DNA of 64,000 bases. Origin: Shewanella aestuarii. GTDB lineage: Bacteria; Pseudomonadota; Gammaproteobacteria; Enterobacterales; Shewanellaceae. The stretch lies in contig NZ_BMOT01000013.1 of assembly GCF_014647215.1 (NCBI RefSeq), forward strand, positions 1 to 64,000, given 5' to 3'. The notes beneath the pieces were generated by a model. It had not been told where the DNA came from, did not search any database, and worked only from the letters and a program-made list of their open reading frames with translations. Both the position numbers and the translations under genes were made by a program. This document shows, one piece after another, positions 53,028 through 64,000 of the stretch (positions within the stretch are counted from its first letter, which is position 1; every line of letters starts with the position of its first letter).

Positions 53028-54848
53028 TTAATCTATTCCTCTAAGTACAGGATAAACTTGATATTGTGCGTCATAGTATGGGCTGCGTTCATAAAACCAA
53101 CGCAACCTTGCTTTGCTATCTTGTGCAAAATTTTTGTCTAGTAATGCTAATTCAAATTCCGCTTTTAGGCTGGAATTTTCGGCCAGCATTTTTACCGCTA
53201 ATGGTTCAACGGCATAATCTTCTATGTACTCGGTAAGTGTGAAAATAGTATTGAAGAATCCCCAATAAAATAAAGAGTCTTCAGCTTGTGGTTCAAGTAA
53301 CAATACCGCTAAATCACCTAAAGGTTGTGCAGTACTGACTTTAATGGTTCCCGCGGCTATTGTGGTGTCAATTTGAGTTGAAATCAGTTTAGCGCTCACG
53401 GTTTGGCGACTTTCATAATCGGCTTGACCAAATTGAGGTTGTTCAAATCGATATTGCTCGGCACGAATATTCACAGGTGCGTTTAAGGTACTGACTTCAA
53501 TACCATGTAAAGCTAATTTATCGATCACCGCTTTCCATTGAGCGGGAATGTAATAAGCCGTTGGACGTTTAACCTGAATATCCGCTTTGGTGTTACCGAT
53601 AACGGGTAGCGCGGCATATAGTTTAGGCTGACCATTCCAACGAACCACATCTGCGCCGCTAATAGCACTTTTCTCTATACGATAATCAATGCCTTTAAAA
53701 TCCCAATCAGGTTGAGACTCGTTTTGCCAAGTCAAGGTTATTTGCGGGGAATGACGTTGCTGATCTTGTTTGATCGCTGCTGTTAATGATTCGGCATGGT
53801 TTGCAACCGTTTTTAGTGTTTGTTCTAGCATGACATAAGTCCCTAAAACACGTTGTTTGAAGGGTTTCAAACTGTGATTCTCGATCAAAATTGTCGGTAA
53901 ATGGCGCGCATCACCATAACCGTTTGAAAAACGAGGACTTGGGTTCCAATACGAGACACCTTGGCTCATATCGGCATTGTTGTTGGCAAAAATCAGTTTG
54001 CCAGGAATATGATCATGAGCCGTTAGTGCCGATTCCACTTCTGGGCGATAGGTTTCCTCTAGCCAATTAAAAATGCTTGGGCTGTAACCTTGTTTTACGT
54101 TATAGCCAAAGGTGACGTCGTATTGGTAATCAATGCCATCAGTAACATGCACGTCAATATATAAGTCTGGTTGCCACTGGTTGATGGCTTTTAAAAGGTG
54201 CTGCATTTCTGCAGCATCGGCTTTGGCATAATCACGGTTTAAATTAAGGTTGGTTGCCGTGGTGCGCCACCCCATATTGACCGGGCCACGTTGATTCACA
54301 CGGTTATATTGATTGCTACGCTCATGTGCATCGACCGACAAGATTGGGATAAACAGTAAGTTTACGTTATCGAGTAATGCCTGTTTTGCCCCGAAAGCCA
54401 TATCCCGTAATAACATCATGCCAGCATCTTTACCGTCGATTTCACCAGAATGGATCCCTGCCTGAACCAGCACTGTTGCTTTGTTATTTTTACTGAGTTG
54501 TTGCGCTGATGCGGCACCCTCTTTTGAGGCGATAATCATCCAGATGTCTCGACCTTGCGGGCTCTTGCCAATGCTTACTTTCTGCAAGTTTGCACTTTTG
54601 CTCACTAGTTTATCTAACCATTGGGTGGTTTGAGTGTAATCAGGACTGGTGACATATTCTTGTTGCTCAAATGGCGTCACCCACGGGTGATCATGGCCCA
54701 CTAACAGCGCTTCACTTTTACCTTGCCAGACATGGATGGGTGGCAAAATTGCGTCGTTGATAAATTGATGGTTTGTTGGTGTTTGAGCGAAACTGGCAGA
54801 AGAAAGTATTATTGAAGTAATACAAGTAGATAAAGCAATTAGGCGCAT
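53028..54848 (-). CDS. Secreted M14-family zinc carboxypeptidase
   Basis: A 606-residue peptidase. The signal peptide MRLIALSTCITSIILSSASFAQ predicts export. The M14 zinc motif HSGEIDGKDAG (HxxE, about 133-143) and the later histidine in YIDVHVTDG are intact; IENHSLKP follows. The C-terminal third has no clear similarity. The longer frame starting at 54926 lacks a signal peptide at its start, and AAGAGAG precedes the ATG at 54848, so that is used. Peptide substrate unknown; nutrient peptide breakdown is a reasonable guess. Confidence 0.87.
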   Translation of the reverse strand: MRLIALSTCITSIILSSASFAQTPTNHQFINDAILPPIHVWQGKSEALLVGHDHPWVTPFEQQEYVTSPDYTQTTQWLDKLVSKSANLQKVSIGKSPQGRDIWMIIASKEGAASAQQLSKNNKATVLVQAGIHSGEIDGKDAGMMLLRDMAFGAKQALLDNVNLLFIPILSVDAHERSNQYNRVNQRGPVNMGWRTTATNLNLNRDYAKADAAEMQHLLKAINQWQPDLYIDVHVTDGIDYQYDVTFGYNVKQGYSPSIFNWLEETYRPEVESALTAHDHIPGKLIFANNNADMSQGVSYWNPSPRFSNGYGDARHLPTILIENHSLKPFKQRVLGTYVMLEQTLKTVANHAESLTAAIKQDQQRHSPQITLTWQNESQPDWDFKGIDYRIEKSAISGADVVRWNGQPKLYAALPVIGNTKADIQVKRPTAYYIPAQWKAVIDKLALHGIEVSTLNAPVNIRAEQYRFEQPQFGQADYESRQTVSAKLISTQIDTTIAAGTIKVSTAQPLGDLAVLLLEPQAEDSLFYWGFFNTIFTLTEYIEDYAVEPLAVKMLAENSSLKAEFELALLDKNFAQDSKARLRWFYERSPYYDAQYQVYPVLRGID

Positions 54849-55035
54849 GATGGCTCTCTTAATATTATTATTATTAGGTTGATTTGAAAGAGGTAATGAA
54901 CGACTCATAATAGCAATGTTTTGCATCGAAAGAAGCGGATTTAAAGACTTGTTACAAACTAGGGCTTTAGTTAATGTTTTTAATGTAAAGTGTTAAGTGT
55001 TGCAGCCTATTAAACTGGTAGAGATCGATTGCATA

Positions 55036-55064
55036 AAAAAAGCCCTAACAGAGTTAGGGCTTAT
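55036..55064 (-). terminator. Terminator of pckA
   Basis: AAGCCCTAA / TTAGGGCTT with a 5-base loop, followed by seven T on the minus strand, about 37 bases after the pckA stop. Confidence 0.92.
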
Positions 55065-55098
55065 AAACGGTTAAAATGTTGCCTTAAAGCAAGGGGAG

Positions 55099-56640
55099 TT
55101 AAGCTTTAGGGCCTGCATTTTTAATCGCGTCTGAAACATCATACTTGACAAAGTTTGCCGCAAATTCTTGTGCAATTTGCTGAGCGTACTTGTTGTATTC
55201 AGCTTTATCAGCCCACGTGTTTACTGGGTTAAGTAATTTGCTGTCAACGCCAGTCACTGCAACAGGGACATCTAAGTTCAACTTATCAATATGCACAGTT
55301 TCAACGTCTTTTAATTCGCCACTCACAATAGCATCAACGATTGCGCGAGTTGTGGGAATGTCAAAACGCTTACCCACACCGTGAGGGCCGCCAGTCCAGC
55401 CAGTGTTAACTAGGTAAACACGGCTGCCAAAAGACTCAATACGCTTCATTAATAATTCAGCGTACACGCCAGCTGGGCGAGGGAAGAATGGTGCACCAAA
55501 ACAGGTTGAGAAGGTAGATTGAATTGCGGCAGTTGAGCCCATTTCAGTCGAACCTACTTTAGCGGTATAACCAGATAAGAAATGGTATGCAGCCTGTTCT
55601 TTATTAAGTATCGAAACCGGTGGCAATACACCTGAAACGTCACAGGTTAAAAACACCACAGAGTTTGGTTCTGCACCGCGGTTTTCTTCTTTACGCTGGG
55701 CGATATGCTCAAGTGGGTAAGCTGCGCGGCTGTTTTCGGTTAGGCTTGTGTCGGTATAATCAGGTAAACGTTGAGCATCTAGCACGACGTTTTCAAGCAC
55801 AGTACCGAAACGAATCGCATCCCAAATTACAGGTTCGTTCTTTTGGCTTAGATCGATACATTTAGCGTAGCAGCCGCCTTCGATGTTAAATACACCGCCT
55901 GGTGCCCAGCCATGTTCGTCATCGCCAATTAAGAAACGCTTTGGATCGGCTGATAAGGTTGTTTTACCTGTACCTGATAAACCGAAGAATAACGTTGTAT
56001 CACCATCATGTCCTACGTTTGCAGAGCAATGCATTGGTAACACGCCTTTGGCAGGTAAAAGGAAGTTCTGCACTGAGAACATCGACTTTTTCATTTCGCC
56101 TGCGTATTTAAGGCCCGCTAACAATACTTTACGTTCTGCAAAATTCAGAATTACCGTAGCTTCAGAATTGGTACCATCACGCTCAGGTACACAAACAAAA
56201 CCCGGCGCATTAATTATTTGCCAAACATCTTTGTTGCCACGGTTGAAGGTTTCTGGAGTAATAAATAAGTTACGTGCAAAAATTTGGTGCCATGCATATT
56301 CAGTGGTGACTTTAATCGGTAAATAATGGTCATCATCTGCGCCAACTTCTAATTCAGACATAAATAACTCTTTGTCTGCTAAGTAAGCTTCTACACGTCC
56401 CCATAATGCATCAAATTTTCCAGCATCAAATGGGCGGTTTACATTACCCCATTCGATTTCGCTTTCGGAACCTGATTCTTTAACAATAAAACGATCATTC
56501 GGGGAACGTCCTGTTCTTTCGCCCGTTTTTGCCACTAATGCACCGTTTGCGGTAAGTTGACCTTCTCCACGAAGAAGCGCAATTTCTACAAGTTGAGCTG
56601 TTGTCGGATTAAGGTGAACGCGGTTTGATACATCCGCCAT
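55099..56640 (-). CDS. pckA: Phosphoenolpyruvate carboxykinase (ATP)
   Basis: A 513-residue cytosolic enzyme that converts oxaloacetate and ATP to phosphoenolpyruvate, CO2 and ADP, the committed step of gluconeogenesis. The kinase-1a loop is [17 protein letters not shown] (about 238-254), followed by the metal-binding IGDDEHGW and the active-site [17 protein letters not shown] about 9 bases upstream supports the ATG at 56640 over a start five codons earlier. It is monocistronic. Confidence 0.97.
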   Translation of the reverse strand: MADVSNRVHLNPTTAQLVEIALLRGEGQLTANGALVAKTGERTGRSPNDRFIVKESGSESEIEWGNVNRPFDAGKFDALWGRVEAYLADKELFMSELEVGADDDHYLPIKVTTEYAWHQIFARNLFITPETFNRGNKDVWQIINAPGFVCVPERDGTNSEATVILNFAERKVLLAGLKYAGEMKKSMFSVQNFLLPAKGVLPMHCSANVGHDGDTTLFFGLSGTGKTTLSADPKRFLIGDDEHGWAPGGVFNIEGGCYAKCIDLSQKNEPVIWDAIRFGTVLENVVLDAQRLPDYTDTSLTENSRAAYPLEHIAQRKEENRGAEPNSVVFLTCDVSGVLPPVSILNKEQAAYHFLSGYTAKVGSTEMGSTAAIQSTFSTCFGAPFFPRPAGVYAELLMKRIESFGSRVYLVNTGWTGGPHGVGKRFDIPTTRAIVDAIVSGELKDVETVHIDKLNLDVPVAVTGVDSKLLNPVNTWADKAEYNKYAQQIAQEFAANFVKYDVSDAIKNAGPKA

Positions 56641-56842
56641 AGTGTAAATCTCCAAGTTTATAGGTCGTTTTCGCTCTAAAGCTTCAAAAAGAGGTTTTCT
56701 GAAAGACTATTATTATTGGCCAAGCCTGTATGTCGTTCAGTAACTCGATTGTAACTTATGTTAGGGGCTGGGTAACGAACAGTTTGGTAATTTTTTTGAA
56801 AGTTTTTCGGGTTTATCTGTTTTTTGTTGCGAACAAAGACAA

Positions 56843-56868
56843 AAAAGGCGCTTAAAGCGCCTTTTTTC
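56843..56868 (-). terminator. Terminator of the hslR-hslO operon
   Basis: GGCGCT / AGCGCC with a 3-base loop between an A-run and a T-run, about 40 bases after the hslO stop. Its symmetry allows use in either direction. Confidence 0.9.
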
Positions 56869-56903
56869 ATGAAACCCTTACAGGGTTGTGTAACGTTGTA
56901 AGA

Positions 56904-57764
56904 TTATTGAGCGGTATCGTTGCTTGGACTAATCGCATAAATGGAGGCGATGTCGATGCCATCGAAGGTGTACATGACAGAGCAATATTCGCAGCCCATT
57001 TCAATTTTACCTTCTTCCGCCAAAATTTGTTCCACTTCTGCTTGTGAAATGGTGCGGATAGCCGCGGCACTGCGTTCGCGTGAACAACTGCACTTAAAGG
57101 TGACGTCAACAGGATCAAATAACCGTACTTGCTCTTGGTGATACAGGCGATGCAGAACTTGCTCAGCGTCTAAGGTATATAACTCTTCAGCTTTAATCGT
57201 GGCAGTTAGGGTAGATAAATGCTCGTAATCTTCATTTTTTGCAGATTTCGACGGTAAAACTTGTAATAACATGCCTGCAGCTTGTTTTCCGTTAGCAAAT
57301 AGTTGAATTTGCGTAGGTAACTGCTCAGATTGATTGAAATACTCTTCTAAACAGGCAGCAAGATTTGGGTGGTCTAATGACACAATACCTTGGTAACGTT
57401 CACCTTCATCAGGTGTTAGCGTGATCACCATGTAACCTTTACCTAGCATTTGTTGCAAACTGGCATCGTCAGCAATTGCACCATCCCAACGTGAAACGCC
57501 GCGCATAACTTGCTTGTTGTTACCGTTGATTACGGCAAGTGATACCGGGCCATCACCTTGTAGCTGCACGCTAATATCTCCGGTAAATTTGATGGTTGCG
57601 GTCAGTAATGACGTGGCTGCCATTAATTCACCTAATAAGTGTTGAACCGCTAATGGATAATCATGAGCAGATAGCACTTGTTGATAACAGTCTTGAAGTT
57701 GAACAACTTCGCCACGAACATCTGCATCATCAAACAAATAGCGGTGTAACATATCGTGAGTCAT
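56904..57764 (-). CDS. hslO: Redox-regulated chaperone Hsp33
   Basis: A 286-residue holding chaperone activated by oxidation and unfolding. The four zinc-binding cysteines that act as the redox switch form CSC (about 233-235) and CEYC (about 264-267). The substrate-binding N-terminal domain shows [20 protein letters not shown]. It sits 45 bases downstream of hslR on the same strand, as in E. coli. Confidence 0.95.
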   Translation of the reverse strand: MTHDMLHRYLFDDADVRGEVVQLQDCYQQVLSAHDYPLAVQHLLGELMAATSLLTATIKFTGDISVQLQGDGPVSLAVINGNNKQVMRGVSRWDGAIADDASLQQMLGKGYMVITLTPDEGERYQGIVSLDHPNLAACLEEYFNQSEQLPTQIQLFANGKQAAGMLLQVLPSKSAKNEDYEHLSTLTATIKAEELYTLDAEQVLHRLYHQEQVRLFDPVDVTFKCSCSRERSAAAIRTISQAEVEQILAEEGKIEMGCEYCSVMYTFDGIDIASIYAISPSNDTAQ

Positions 57765-57808
57765 AACGTGTCTCTTCTATAAATCGATGGTTGAAATATC
57801 GATGAATT

Positions 57809-58207
57809 CTATAAGTCTTTAAAACGCAAAAGTTGTCTGCGCTGTTTTTTATCCGGCTTATGCTCTGGCGCCGGATTATTCAATATATTTAGTCGTCTGG
57901 CTTCGGCATTAAATTCACGTTTAGTGATACTTTGCTCAGTTTCTTGGTAAAGTGTCTGCGCTATCGCCGCACTTTGGCGCTGCTCTGATAACTTGGTAAT
58001 AATCACTTCGCGATCATCATGCCCTTGGCGTATACGAATTTTGGCACCCAGTTCAGCGTTTTTACTGGATTTACTACGCTGACCGTTATAGTGCACTTTA
58101 CCGCCATTAATCATGTCTTTGGCTAACGCACGAGTCTTATAAAAACGGGCTGCCCACAGCCATTTATCAAGTCTGACAGAGGTTTTATCTGGATTATCAA
58201 TTTTCAA
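57809..58207 (-). CDS. hslR: Heat shock protein 15 (ribosome-associated)
   Basis: A 132-residue S4-domain RNA-binding protein. Hsp15 binds free 50S subunits carrying nascent chains and helps recycle stalled ribosomes. VRLDKWLWAARFYKTRALAKDMINGGKVHYNGQRSKSSK is almost the E. coli sequence. The start is TTG at 58207 with a GGGGGT stretch five bases before it; no ATG fits the conserved N-terminus. It forms an operon with hslO. Confidence 0.93.
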   Translation of the reverse strand: MKIDNPDKTSVRLDKWLWAARFYKTRALAKDMINGGKVHYNGQRSKSSKNAELGAKIRIRQGHDDREVIITKLSEQRQSAAIAQTLYQETEQSITKREFNAEARRLNILNNPAPEHKPDKKQRRQLLRFKDL

Positions 58208-58460
58208 AATACCCCCAAAACAGGACAGAGTTCACAAGCTGAGTCATTTTACCGTCATTTCAATAAAGTATCATTGTAAAAAGAGGCACCCCTCACAACC
58301 TTTTCAGGCGCGCAAAGTTAGCATATTTTGCTGTATTTCGCCAATTGATCTGCTCTGGGCTTGTTGCTGATTGCAGTGTAGGTTAGCATGAGTAGCTATT
58401 GCTAAATTAACAACATAAACAGAGGCCTGTACTGTAAAGGTATAGAGGGTCCACAAGACT

Positions 58461-59375
58461 ATGGATTTATTAGATAAACTGATCTCCAAAGCGGCGATTA
58501 TTCCGCATAAGCAAGTGAGTAATGCCGTTTTTTGGGTGGGTCTGATTGTTGCGTTGCTGCTTGCGGCGCAAATCACATGGAAGTTAATGCCTATGTCTGA
58601 TAACCAGGCTACATGGCAACCATCCCCCATTTCCTCTACCGCCGCTAAACAGGTGGAGCTTGATGCTGTGCGCGATTTACTGTTGTTCGGTAAGCATGAT
58701 GCCGGTGCCACTAAGCCCAAAGTTGAAGTGGTTGAACAAATTACCGACGCGCCTAAAACAAACTTATCTATTCAGTTAACGGGTGTGGTTGCCTCTACAG
58801 CAGAACAAAACGGGCTGGCGATCATTGAGTCTAGCGGCAGCCAAGAAACGTATAGCCTTGGTGATAAAATTAAAGGCACTTCTGCGTCACTAAAAGAGGT
58901 GTATGCCGACCGAATTATTATTACCAATGCAGGACGTTACGAAACCTTAATGTTGGATGGCTTAAAGTACATCACTCAAAGCGAAGTAAACCAACAGCTT
59001 CAACAAGCTAAAAGCAATCAACGTAATGTTCAGCAAGTGGATCGCCGCAATAGTGAGTTTTCAACCGAACTGGCTAACTCACGCGAAGAGTTATTGGCCG
59101 ATCCCAGTAAAATTACTGATTTTATCGCTATATCACCAGTGCAAAAAGACGGTGAGGTGGCTGGTTATCGTTTAAATCCGGGTAAAGATGCCGCACTGTT
59201 TAAGCAGGCGGGTTTTCAACCTAGCGATTTGGCGAAATCAATTAATGGATTTGATTTGACCGATATGGGTCAAGCATTAGAAGTGATGGCGCAATTGCCA
59301 GAGTTAACCGAAATGTCAGTTATGGTTGAACGCGAAGGGCAATTGGTCGAAATCATGTTTAGTTTGCCAGAATAA
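58461..59375 (+). CDS. gspC: Type II secretion protein GspC
   Basis: A 304-residue inner-membrane protein linking the inner-membrane platform to the secretin. One membrane helix near 27-45 is followed by a proline-poor linker, the homology region (LSIQLTGVVASTAEQNGLAIIES, about 92-115) that binds GspD, and a C-terminal PDZ-like domain (about 215-300, YRLNPGKDAALFKQAGFQPSD). It is the first gene of the gsp operon. Confidence 0.93.
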   Translation: MDLLDKLISKAAIIPHKQVSNAVFWVGLIVALLLAAQITWKLMPMSDNQATWQPSPISSTAAKQVELDAVRDLLLFGKHDAGATKPKVEVVEQITDAPKTNLSIQLTGVVASTAEQNGLAIIESSGSQETYSLGDKIKGTSASLKEVYADRIIITNAGRYETLMLDGLKYITQSEVNQQLQQAKSNQRNVQQVDRRNSEFSTELANSREELLADPSKITDFIAISPVQKDGEVAGYRLNPGKDAALFKQAGFQPSDLAKSINGFDLTDMGQALEVMAQLPELTEMSVMVEREGQLVEIMFSLPE

Positions 59376-59401
59376 GTAGTGGCATTAGGGGAATAACAAG
59401 A

Positions 59402-61537
59402 ATGAATAATAAAGGACTTCGACACAAGATTTTTGCTGGCATGCTAGCGGGTGCTGCAATGCTTGCTTCTCATGGCGCTTGGTCGGAACAATATGCTGCT
59501 AATTTTAAAGGCACAGACATTCAAGAGTTTATCAATATTGTTGGTAAAAATCTTAATAAAACCATCATAGTTGATCCCACAGTACGCGGTAAAATTAACG
59601 TCCGCAGTTATGATTTATTGAGTGATGAACAGTACTACCAATTCTTTTTGAATGTATTACAAGTTTATGGTTATGCCGTGGTTGAAATGGAAAACCAGGT
59701 CATTAAAGTTATTAAAGATAAAGATGCCAAAACCGCAGCAATTAGAGTCGCTGATGACTCATCTCCTGGATTAGGGGATGAAATGGTGACCCGTATCGTC
59801 GCGCTGTATAACACCGAAGCCAAACAATTGGCTCCACTGTTACGTCAGTTAAACGATAATGCTGGTGGCGGTAACGTTGTGAACTACGACCCATCGAACG
59901 TATTAATGATTTCAGGTCGCGCCGCCGTTGTGAACAAGCTGGTTGATATTGTCCGTCGTGTTGATAAGCAAGGTGACACAGCGGTCCAAGTTGTTTCGTT
60001 AGAATTTGCGTCAGCGGGTGAAATTGTTCGTATTATTGATACGCTTTATCGTTCAAGTGCCAACCAAGCACAATTGCCTGGCCAAGCGCCAAAAGTGGTT
60101 GCTGATGAACGTATTAATGCGGTGGTTGTGAGTGGTGATGAGAAAAGCCGTCAACGTGTTGTTGAGTTAATCAAACGTCTTGATGCTGAGCAAGCCAATA
60201 CGGGCAACACTAAAGTACGTTATCTACGCTATGCCAAAGCAGAGGATTTAGTTGAAGTATTAACTGGATTTGCTCAAAACCTGCAAAGTGACAAAGACGG
60301 CGCACAGCAACAAGGTGGCAGTAAGCGCCGCAACGAAATTAATATCATGGCTCACCCAGATACTAACGCGCTGGTCATTAGTGCTGAACCAGACCAATTG
60401 CGTACCATCGAAAATGTGATTAGTCAGCTAGATATTCGCCGTGCACAAGTATTAGTTGAAGCGATTATTGTTGAAGTCGCAGAGGGTGATGATGTTGGCT
60501 TTGGCATTCAATGGGCGACCGAAGCCGGTGGTGCCACTCAGTTTAATAACCTAGGCCCAACCATTGGTGAAATTGGTGCCGGTGTGTGGAATGCGCGCGA
60601 TCAAAAAGCCTCGCAATCTTGTAGTGGTGCTGGCGATAATAAAGAGTGTACCGATAATCCAGATACCCCGGGCGATATCACTTTACTCGCGCAAGCATTA
60701 GGCAAAGTGAATGGCATGGCATGGGGTGTAGCAATGGGGGATTTTGGTGCTTTGATCCAAGCGGTATCAAGCGACACTAATTCAAACGTTTTAGCAACAC
60801 CTTCGATTACTACACTTGATAACCAAGAAGCGTCATTTATTGTGGGTGATGAAGTCCCCATTTTAACTGGTAGCCAAAACTCAAGTAACGGTAACTCCAA
60901 CCCATTCCAAACCGTTGAACGTAAAGAAGTGGGTGTAAAACTGAAAGTGGTACCTCAAATTAACGAGGGCAGTTCAGTTAAGTTAACCATTGAGCAAGAG
61001 GTGTCAGGTATCAACGGTAAAACCGGTGTTGACGTTACCTTTGCAACTCGTCGTTTAACCACAACCGTAATGGCTGATTCAGGGCAAATTGTAGTGTTAG
61101 GCGGTTTGATTAACGAAGAAGTTCAAGAAAGTGTCCAAAAAGTGCCATTTTTAGGTGATATTCCGGTAATTGGTCATCTATTTAAGTCATCTTCTAGCGG
61201 TAAGAAAAAGAAAAACTTAATGATCTTCATTAAGCCAACTATTATCCGCGATGGTATTACGATGGAAGGTATTGCTGGTCGTAAATATAATTACTTCAGA
61301 GCTCTACAACTTGATCAGCAAGAAAGAGGGATTAATTTAATGCCTAATTCTCAAGTGCCAGTGTTGGAAGAGTGGGATCAAGAAGCTTATTTACCAGCCG
61401 AAGTGAATGAAGTGCTTGAGCGTTACAAAAATGGTGATGGCTTAGAGACTAAGATGCGCCAAACAGATTCAACGCTAAAGAGCATCAGTGACAACAAGCA
61501 AGTTGACACCAATGACAGTGAGAATACCAATGACTGA
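59402..61537 (+). CDS. gspD: Type II secretion secretin GspD
   Basis: A 711-residue outer-membrane channel subunit. A signal peptide is cut near GAWS-EQ. N0-N3 domains (about 30-330) precede the secretin core, with [26 protein letters not shown] and the conserved [15 protein letters not shown]. The C-terminal S-domain, about 620-711, is acidic and Asn-rich. A GGGG-AATAAC ribosome region precedes the ATG. The stop overlaps the gspE start by a few bases. Confidence 0.95.
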   Translation: MNNKGLRHKIFAGMLAGAAMLASHGAWSEQYAANFKGTDIQEFINIVGKNLNKTIIVDPTVRGKINVRSYDLLSDEQYYQFFLNVLQVYGYAVVEMENQVIKVIKDKDAKTAAIRVADDSSPGLGDEMVTRIVALYNTEAKQLAPLLRQLNDNAGGGNVVNYDPSNVLMISGRAAVVNKLVDIVRRVDKQGDTAVQVVSLEFASAGEIVRIIDTLYRSSANQAQLPGQAPKVVADERINAVVVSGDEKSRQRVVELIKRLDAEQANTGNTKVRYLRYAKAEDLVEVLTGFAQNLQSDKDGAQQQGGSKRRNEINIMAHPDTNALVISAEPDQLRTIENVISQLDIRRAQVLVEAIIVEVAEGDDVGFGIQWATEAGGATQFNNLGPTIGEIGAGVWNARDQKASQSCSGAGDNKECTDNPDTPGDITLLAQALGKVNGMAWGVAMGDFGALIQAVSSDTNSNVLATPSITTLDNQEASFIVGDEVPILTGSQNSSNGNSNPFQTVERKEVGVKLKVVPQINEGSSVKLTIEQEVSGINGKTGVDVTFATRRLTTTVMADSGQIVVLGGLINEEVQESVQKVPFLGDIPVIGHLFKSSSSGKKKKNLMIFIKPTIIRDGITMEGIAGRKYNYFRALQLDQQERGINLMPNSQVPVLEEWDQEAYLPAEVNEVLERYKNGDGLETKMRQTDSTLKSISDNKQVDTNDSENTND

Positions 61538-63083
61538 TAGCGCGATTGACCCACTCGTGCTGGCCTCACAAGAGTTAGCGCTAGAAGTGGAAGGCGATGA
61601 GGTGTTTCGCTCTAACAGTAAAGAGCGACTGCCATTTACGTTCGCACATCGGTTTCAGTTAGTGCTTGCCCAAGAAAATGAGCAATTGTCGTTGTTTTAT
61701 ACAGAAGCAACGCCGATTGAAGCTATGCTTGAAGTTCGTCGCTACACAGGTAAAGACTTACCTTTGTTTAAGTTGGAAAAGACGGCTTTTGAAGCCAAGC
61801 TGACTAAAGCGTATCAAGCGAATTCATCAGAAGCGCAGCAGCTAATGGAAGACATTGGCAATGAAATGGATTTATTCACCCTCGCTGAAGAATTACCGCA
61901 AACAGAAGACTTGTTAGAAGGTGATGATGATGCGCCAATCATTAAATTGATTAACGCTTTATTATCGGAAGCGATTAAAGAAGAAGCCTCAGATATTCAC
62001 GTCGAAACCTATGAGAAACAGCTTATTGTGCGTTTCCGTATCGACGGTGTATTAAAAGAAGTGCTGAAACCGAATCGTAAATTATCATCTTTATTGGTCT
62101 CACGTATCAAAGTTATGGCGCGCCTCGATATCGCCGAAAAACGCGTACCACAGGATGGCCGTATTTCGTTGCGTATCGCTGGCCGAGCAGTGGATGTGCG
62201 GGTGTCGACCATGCCATCGAGCCATGGCGAACGCGTGGTAATGCGTCTACTGGATAAAAATACCGGTAACCTAGATTTACAGCAATTGGGTATGACCCCA
62301 AGCATTCGTGAAACCTTCGATCAACTTATTCGTAAACCCCACGGAATTATTTTGGTGACCGGACCAACAGGTTCAGGTAAAAGTACCACCTTATATGCCG
62401 GGTTAACTGAAATTAACTCTAAAGATACCAATATTTTAACGGTGGAAGATCCGATTGAATATGAACTTGAGGGCATTGGGCAAACTCAAGTAAATACCAA
62501 AGTGGATATGACCTTCGCTAGAGGGTTACGGGCAATATTACGTCAAGATCCTGATGTGGTAATGATCGGAGAAATTCGTGATTTAGAAACGGCTCAAATT
62601 GCTGTTCAAGCCTCATTAACTGGCCATTTAGTGATATCTACTCTACATACTAATACCGCATCGGGTGCTATCACGCGTTTACAAGATATGGGTGTTGAAC
62701 CTTTTCTTGTGTCTTCGAGTTTATTAGGGGTGTTAGCACAACGACTTATTCGTACCCTGTGTCCCAAATGTAAAGAAGCCCATGAGCCTGATGATCGTGA
62801 GCGAGAGCTGTTAGGCATTACCGCGAATGACACCCGAGTGATATATCGCGCTAAAGGGTGTAAATTCTGTGGTGAGAATGGCTATCGTGGTCGAACCGGT
62901 ATTCACGAATTGTTGGTGGTTGATGACAATGTGCGTGAGCTGATACACGGTGGCCGAGGTGAGTTAGCGATTGAAAAATATGTGCGCAAGGCGATCCCAA
63001 GTATTCGTCACGATGGAATGAGTAAAGTTCTTGCTGGCGTAACGACACTTGAAGAAGTGCTACGCGTGACTCGCGAGGAATAA
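61530..63083 (+). CDS. gspE: Type II secretion ATPase GspE
   Basis: A 517-residue cytosolic ATPase that drives pseudopilus assembly. Walker [11 protein letters not shown] lies near residue 277. An Asp box, Walker B ([14 protein letters not shown]), His box and the zinc tetracysteine CPKC..CKFC (about 413-451) are all present. The ATG at 61530 overlaps the end of gspD; the longer frame from 61488 lies inside gspD and is not used. Confidence 0.95.
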   Translation: MTDSAIDPLVLASQELALEVEGDEVFRSNSKERLPFTFAHRFQLVLAQENEQLSLFYTEATPIEAMLEVRRYTGKDLPLFKLEKTAFEAKLTKAYQANSSEAQQLMEDIGNEMDLFTLAEELPQTEDLLEGDDDAPIIKLINALLSEAIKEEASDIHVETYEKQLIVRFRIDGVLKEVLKPNRKLSSLLVSRIKVMARLDIAEKRVPQDGRISLRIAGRAVDVRVSTMPSSHGERVVMRLLDKNTGNLDLQQLGMTPSIRETFDQLIRKPHGIILVTGPTGSGKSTTLYAGLTEINSKDTNILTVEDPIEYELEGIGQTQVNTKVDMTFARGLRAILRQDPDVVMIGEIRDLETAQIAVQASLTGHLVISTLHTNTASGAITRLQDMGVEPFLVSSSLLGVLAQRLIRTLCPKCKEAHEPDDRERELLGITANDTRVIYRAKGCKFCGENGYRGRTGIHELLVVDDNVRELIHGGRGELAIEKYVRKAIPSIRHDGMSKVLAGVTTLEEVLRVTREE

Positions 63084-63086
63084 TCA

Positions 63087-64000
63087 ATGGCAGCGTTTGA
63101 ATACAAAGCCCTTGATAAAAAAGGCAAGCAGCAAAAAGGGGTGATAGAAGCAGATTCAGCTCGTCACGCCCGCAGTCAACTGCGTGAGCAGCGGCTAATG
63201 CCTGTGGAGATCCAACAGGTTGCCGACAAAGAAGCCCGCTCACAAAGTGGTGGCTTTAGTTTTGGTAACTTGTTTAAGAAACGCATATCGGTTGCTGAAT
63301 TAGCCTTGATAACCCGTCAAATCGCGACCTTGGTGGCGGCGGGACTGCCAATAGAAGAAGCATTAAAAGCCGTAGGGCAGCAATCTGAAAAAGCGCGCCT
63401 AGGTAACATGATGATGGCGGTGCGTTCTCGCGTTGTTGAAGGCTACAGTTTAGCTGATTCTATGGCTGAGTTTCCGCATGTGTTTGATGATTTATACCGA
63501 GCTATGGTGGCATCGGGTGAAAAATCAGGCCATTTAGAAGTGGTACTTAACCGTTTAGCTGACTATACCGAGCGTCGCCAACAGTTAAAATCAAAACTCA
63601 CCCAAGCCATGATTTATCCTGCAGTATTAACTACCGTTGCTGTTGGTGTTATTGCCGTGCTATTGGCGGCTGTGGTACCTAAAGTGGTGGGGCAATTTGA
63701 GCACATGGGGCAAGAATTGCCTGGTACAACCCAATTTTTAATTGTGGCTTCTGACTTTGTTCAAAATTATGGTCTGATATTAATCGGTGTTTTGGTGGCG
63801 CTATTTGTCATTTTTAAACGCGTATTAACTAACCCCAAAATGCGGATGAAATTTGATACCTTGGTATTGCAACTTCCTGTGATTGGTAAGGTCAGTAAAA
63901 GTATCAATACAGCGCGTTTTGCGAGAACCTTAAGTATTTTATCCGCCAGTGCGGTGCCCTTACTCGATGGTATGCGTATTGCCAGTGAAGTATTACTGAA
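63087..64000 (+). CDS. gspF: Type II secretion membrane protein GspF (partial)
   Basis: The frame from ATG 63087, 3 bases after gspE ends, stays open to the window edge (about 304 residues visible; family about 405). It begins MAAFEYKALDKKGKQQKGVI and contains TRQIATLVAAGLPIEEAL and the first membrane-helix region (AVLTTVAVGVIAVLLAAVV). GspF is the polytopic platform protein of type II secretion. The 3' end lies outside the window. Confidence 0.93.
   Translation, partial: MAAFEYKALDKKGKQQKGVIEADSARHARSQLREQRLMPVEIQQVADKEARSQSGGFSFGNLFKKRISVAELALITRQIATLVAAGLPIEEALKAVGQQSEKARLGNMMMAVRSRVVEGYSLADSMAEFPHVFDDLYRAMVASGEKSGHLEVVLNRLADYTERRQQLKSKLTQAMIYPAVLTTVAVGVIAVLLAAVVPKVVGQFEHMGQELPGTTQFLIVASDFVQNYGLILIGVLVALFVIFKRVLTNPKMRMKFDTLVLQLPVIGKVSKSINTARFARTLSILSASAVPLLDGMRIASEVLL

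Noticed and set aside
56676-56870. 64-codon minus-strand frame between hslO and pckA
   Set aside because: It begins inside the hslR-hslO terminator and has no ribosome site or recognisable sequence.
1-64000. CRISPR arrays, defence islands, toxin-antitoxin pairs, prophage genes, tRNA or rRNA genes
   Set aside because: I scanned both strands and saw no regularly spaced direct repeats, no recognisable cas, restriction, toxin or phage proteins, and no tRNA-like cloverleaf that I could support.

Overview
The window looks like chromosomal DNA of a marine, respiratory gammaproteobacterium, most probably Shewanella or a close relative. The inference rests on the gene set: a Tat-exported formate dehydrogenase cluster with DUF3305/DUF3306, a polyferredoxin, a TorD-type chaperone and a tiny Tat peptide; pckA, hslR-hslO and gspC-F in a row; and E. 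coli-like versions of pldB, yqhD, rhtA, yiiM and rlmF. No rRNA, tRNA, prophage, CRISPR array or complete insertion sequence was seen.

Layout. 1-7.2 kb: edge of a minus-strand unit, a PAS-GGDEF-EAL protein with a decayed EAL domain, lysophospholipase, a DUF885 lipoprotein, adenosine deaminase. 7.2-14.2 kb: hemN, a TANGO2/NRDE protein, a ZIP-like/permease fusion, yhgN, ubiC, an orphan FliL and rlmF. 14.2-24 kb: formate dehydrogenase locus (fdhD divergent from DUF3305, DUF3306, polyferredoxin, TorD-like chaperone, Tat peptide, fdhA, fdhB, fdhC). 24-28.5 kb: rhtA-like exporter, beta-barrel protein, yqhD with a divergent AraC regulator, yqfB. 28.5-31.5 kb: a gene-poor accessory patch with related dispersed repeats around a secreted cysteine-motif protein and an orphan periplasmic binding protein. 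31.5-39 kb: HemN-like radical SAM protein, PfkB-type kinase, yiiM, DUF4870, chemoreceptor, ETF-ubiquinone oxidoreductase. 39-44.3 kb: a Moco riboswitch followed by moaA-moaC-moaD-moaE-modA-modB-modC. 44.4-52 kb: PepSY-like protein with a two-component system, pseudouridine synthase, diguanylate cyclase, a small YqaE/Pmp3 gene, DUF2986, moeA-moeB, a GIY-YIG protein. 52-58.2 kb: another orphan binding protein, M14 peptidase, pckA, hslR-hslO. 58.4 kb to the edge: type II secretion operon gspC-gspD-gspE-gspF, the last cut by the window.

The strongest theme is molybdenum. modABC imports molybdate, moaACDE and moeAB build and load the cofactor, FdhD sulfurates it for formate dehydrogenase, and YiiM is a MOSC-domain enzyme that also needs it. 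The riboswitch gives feedback control over the moa-mod operon, and a palindrome in the fdhD/DUF3305 divergent region is a candidate operator. FdhABC oxidises formate in the periplasm and passes electrons to the membrane quinone pool.

I found no gene cluster that I can argue is a wholly new system. The best leads are the repeat-rich patch at 28.5-31.5 kb, the uncharacterised DUF3305/DUF3306/polyferredoxin helpers, an FdhD with an altered cysteine motif, a ZIP-like/permease fusion, and a possible structured RNA upstream of yiiM. All functions are inferred by recognising motifs; no database search was possible.
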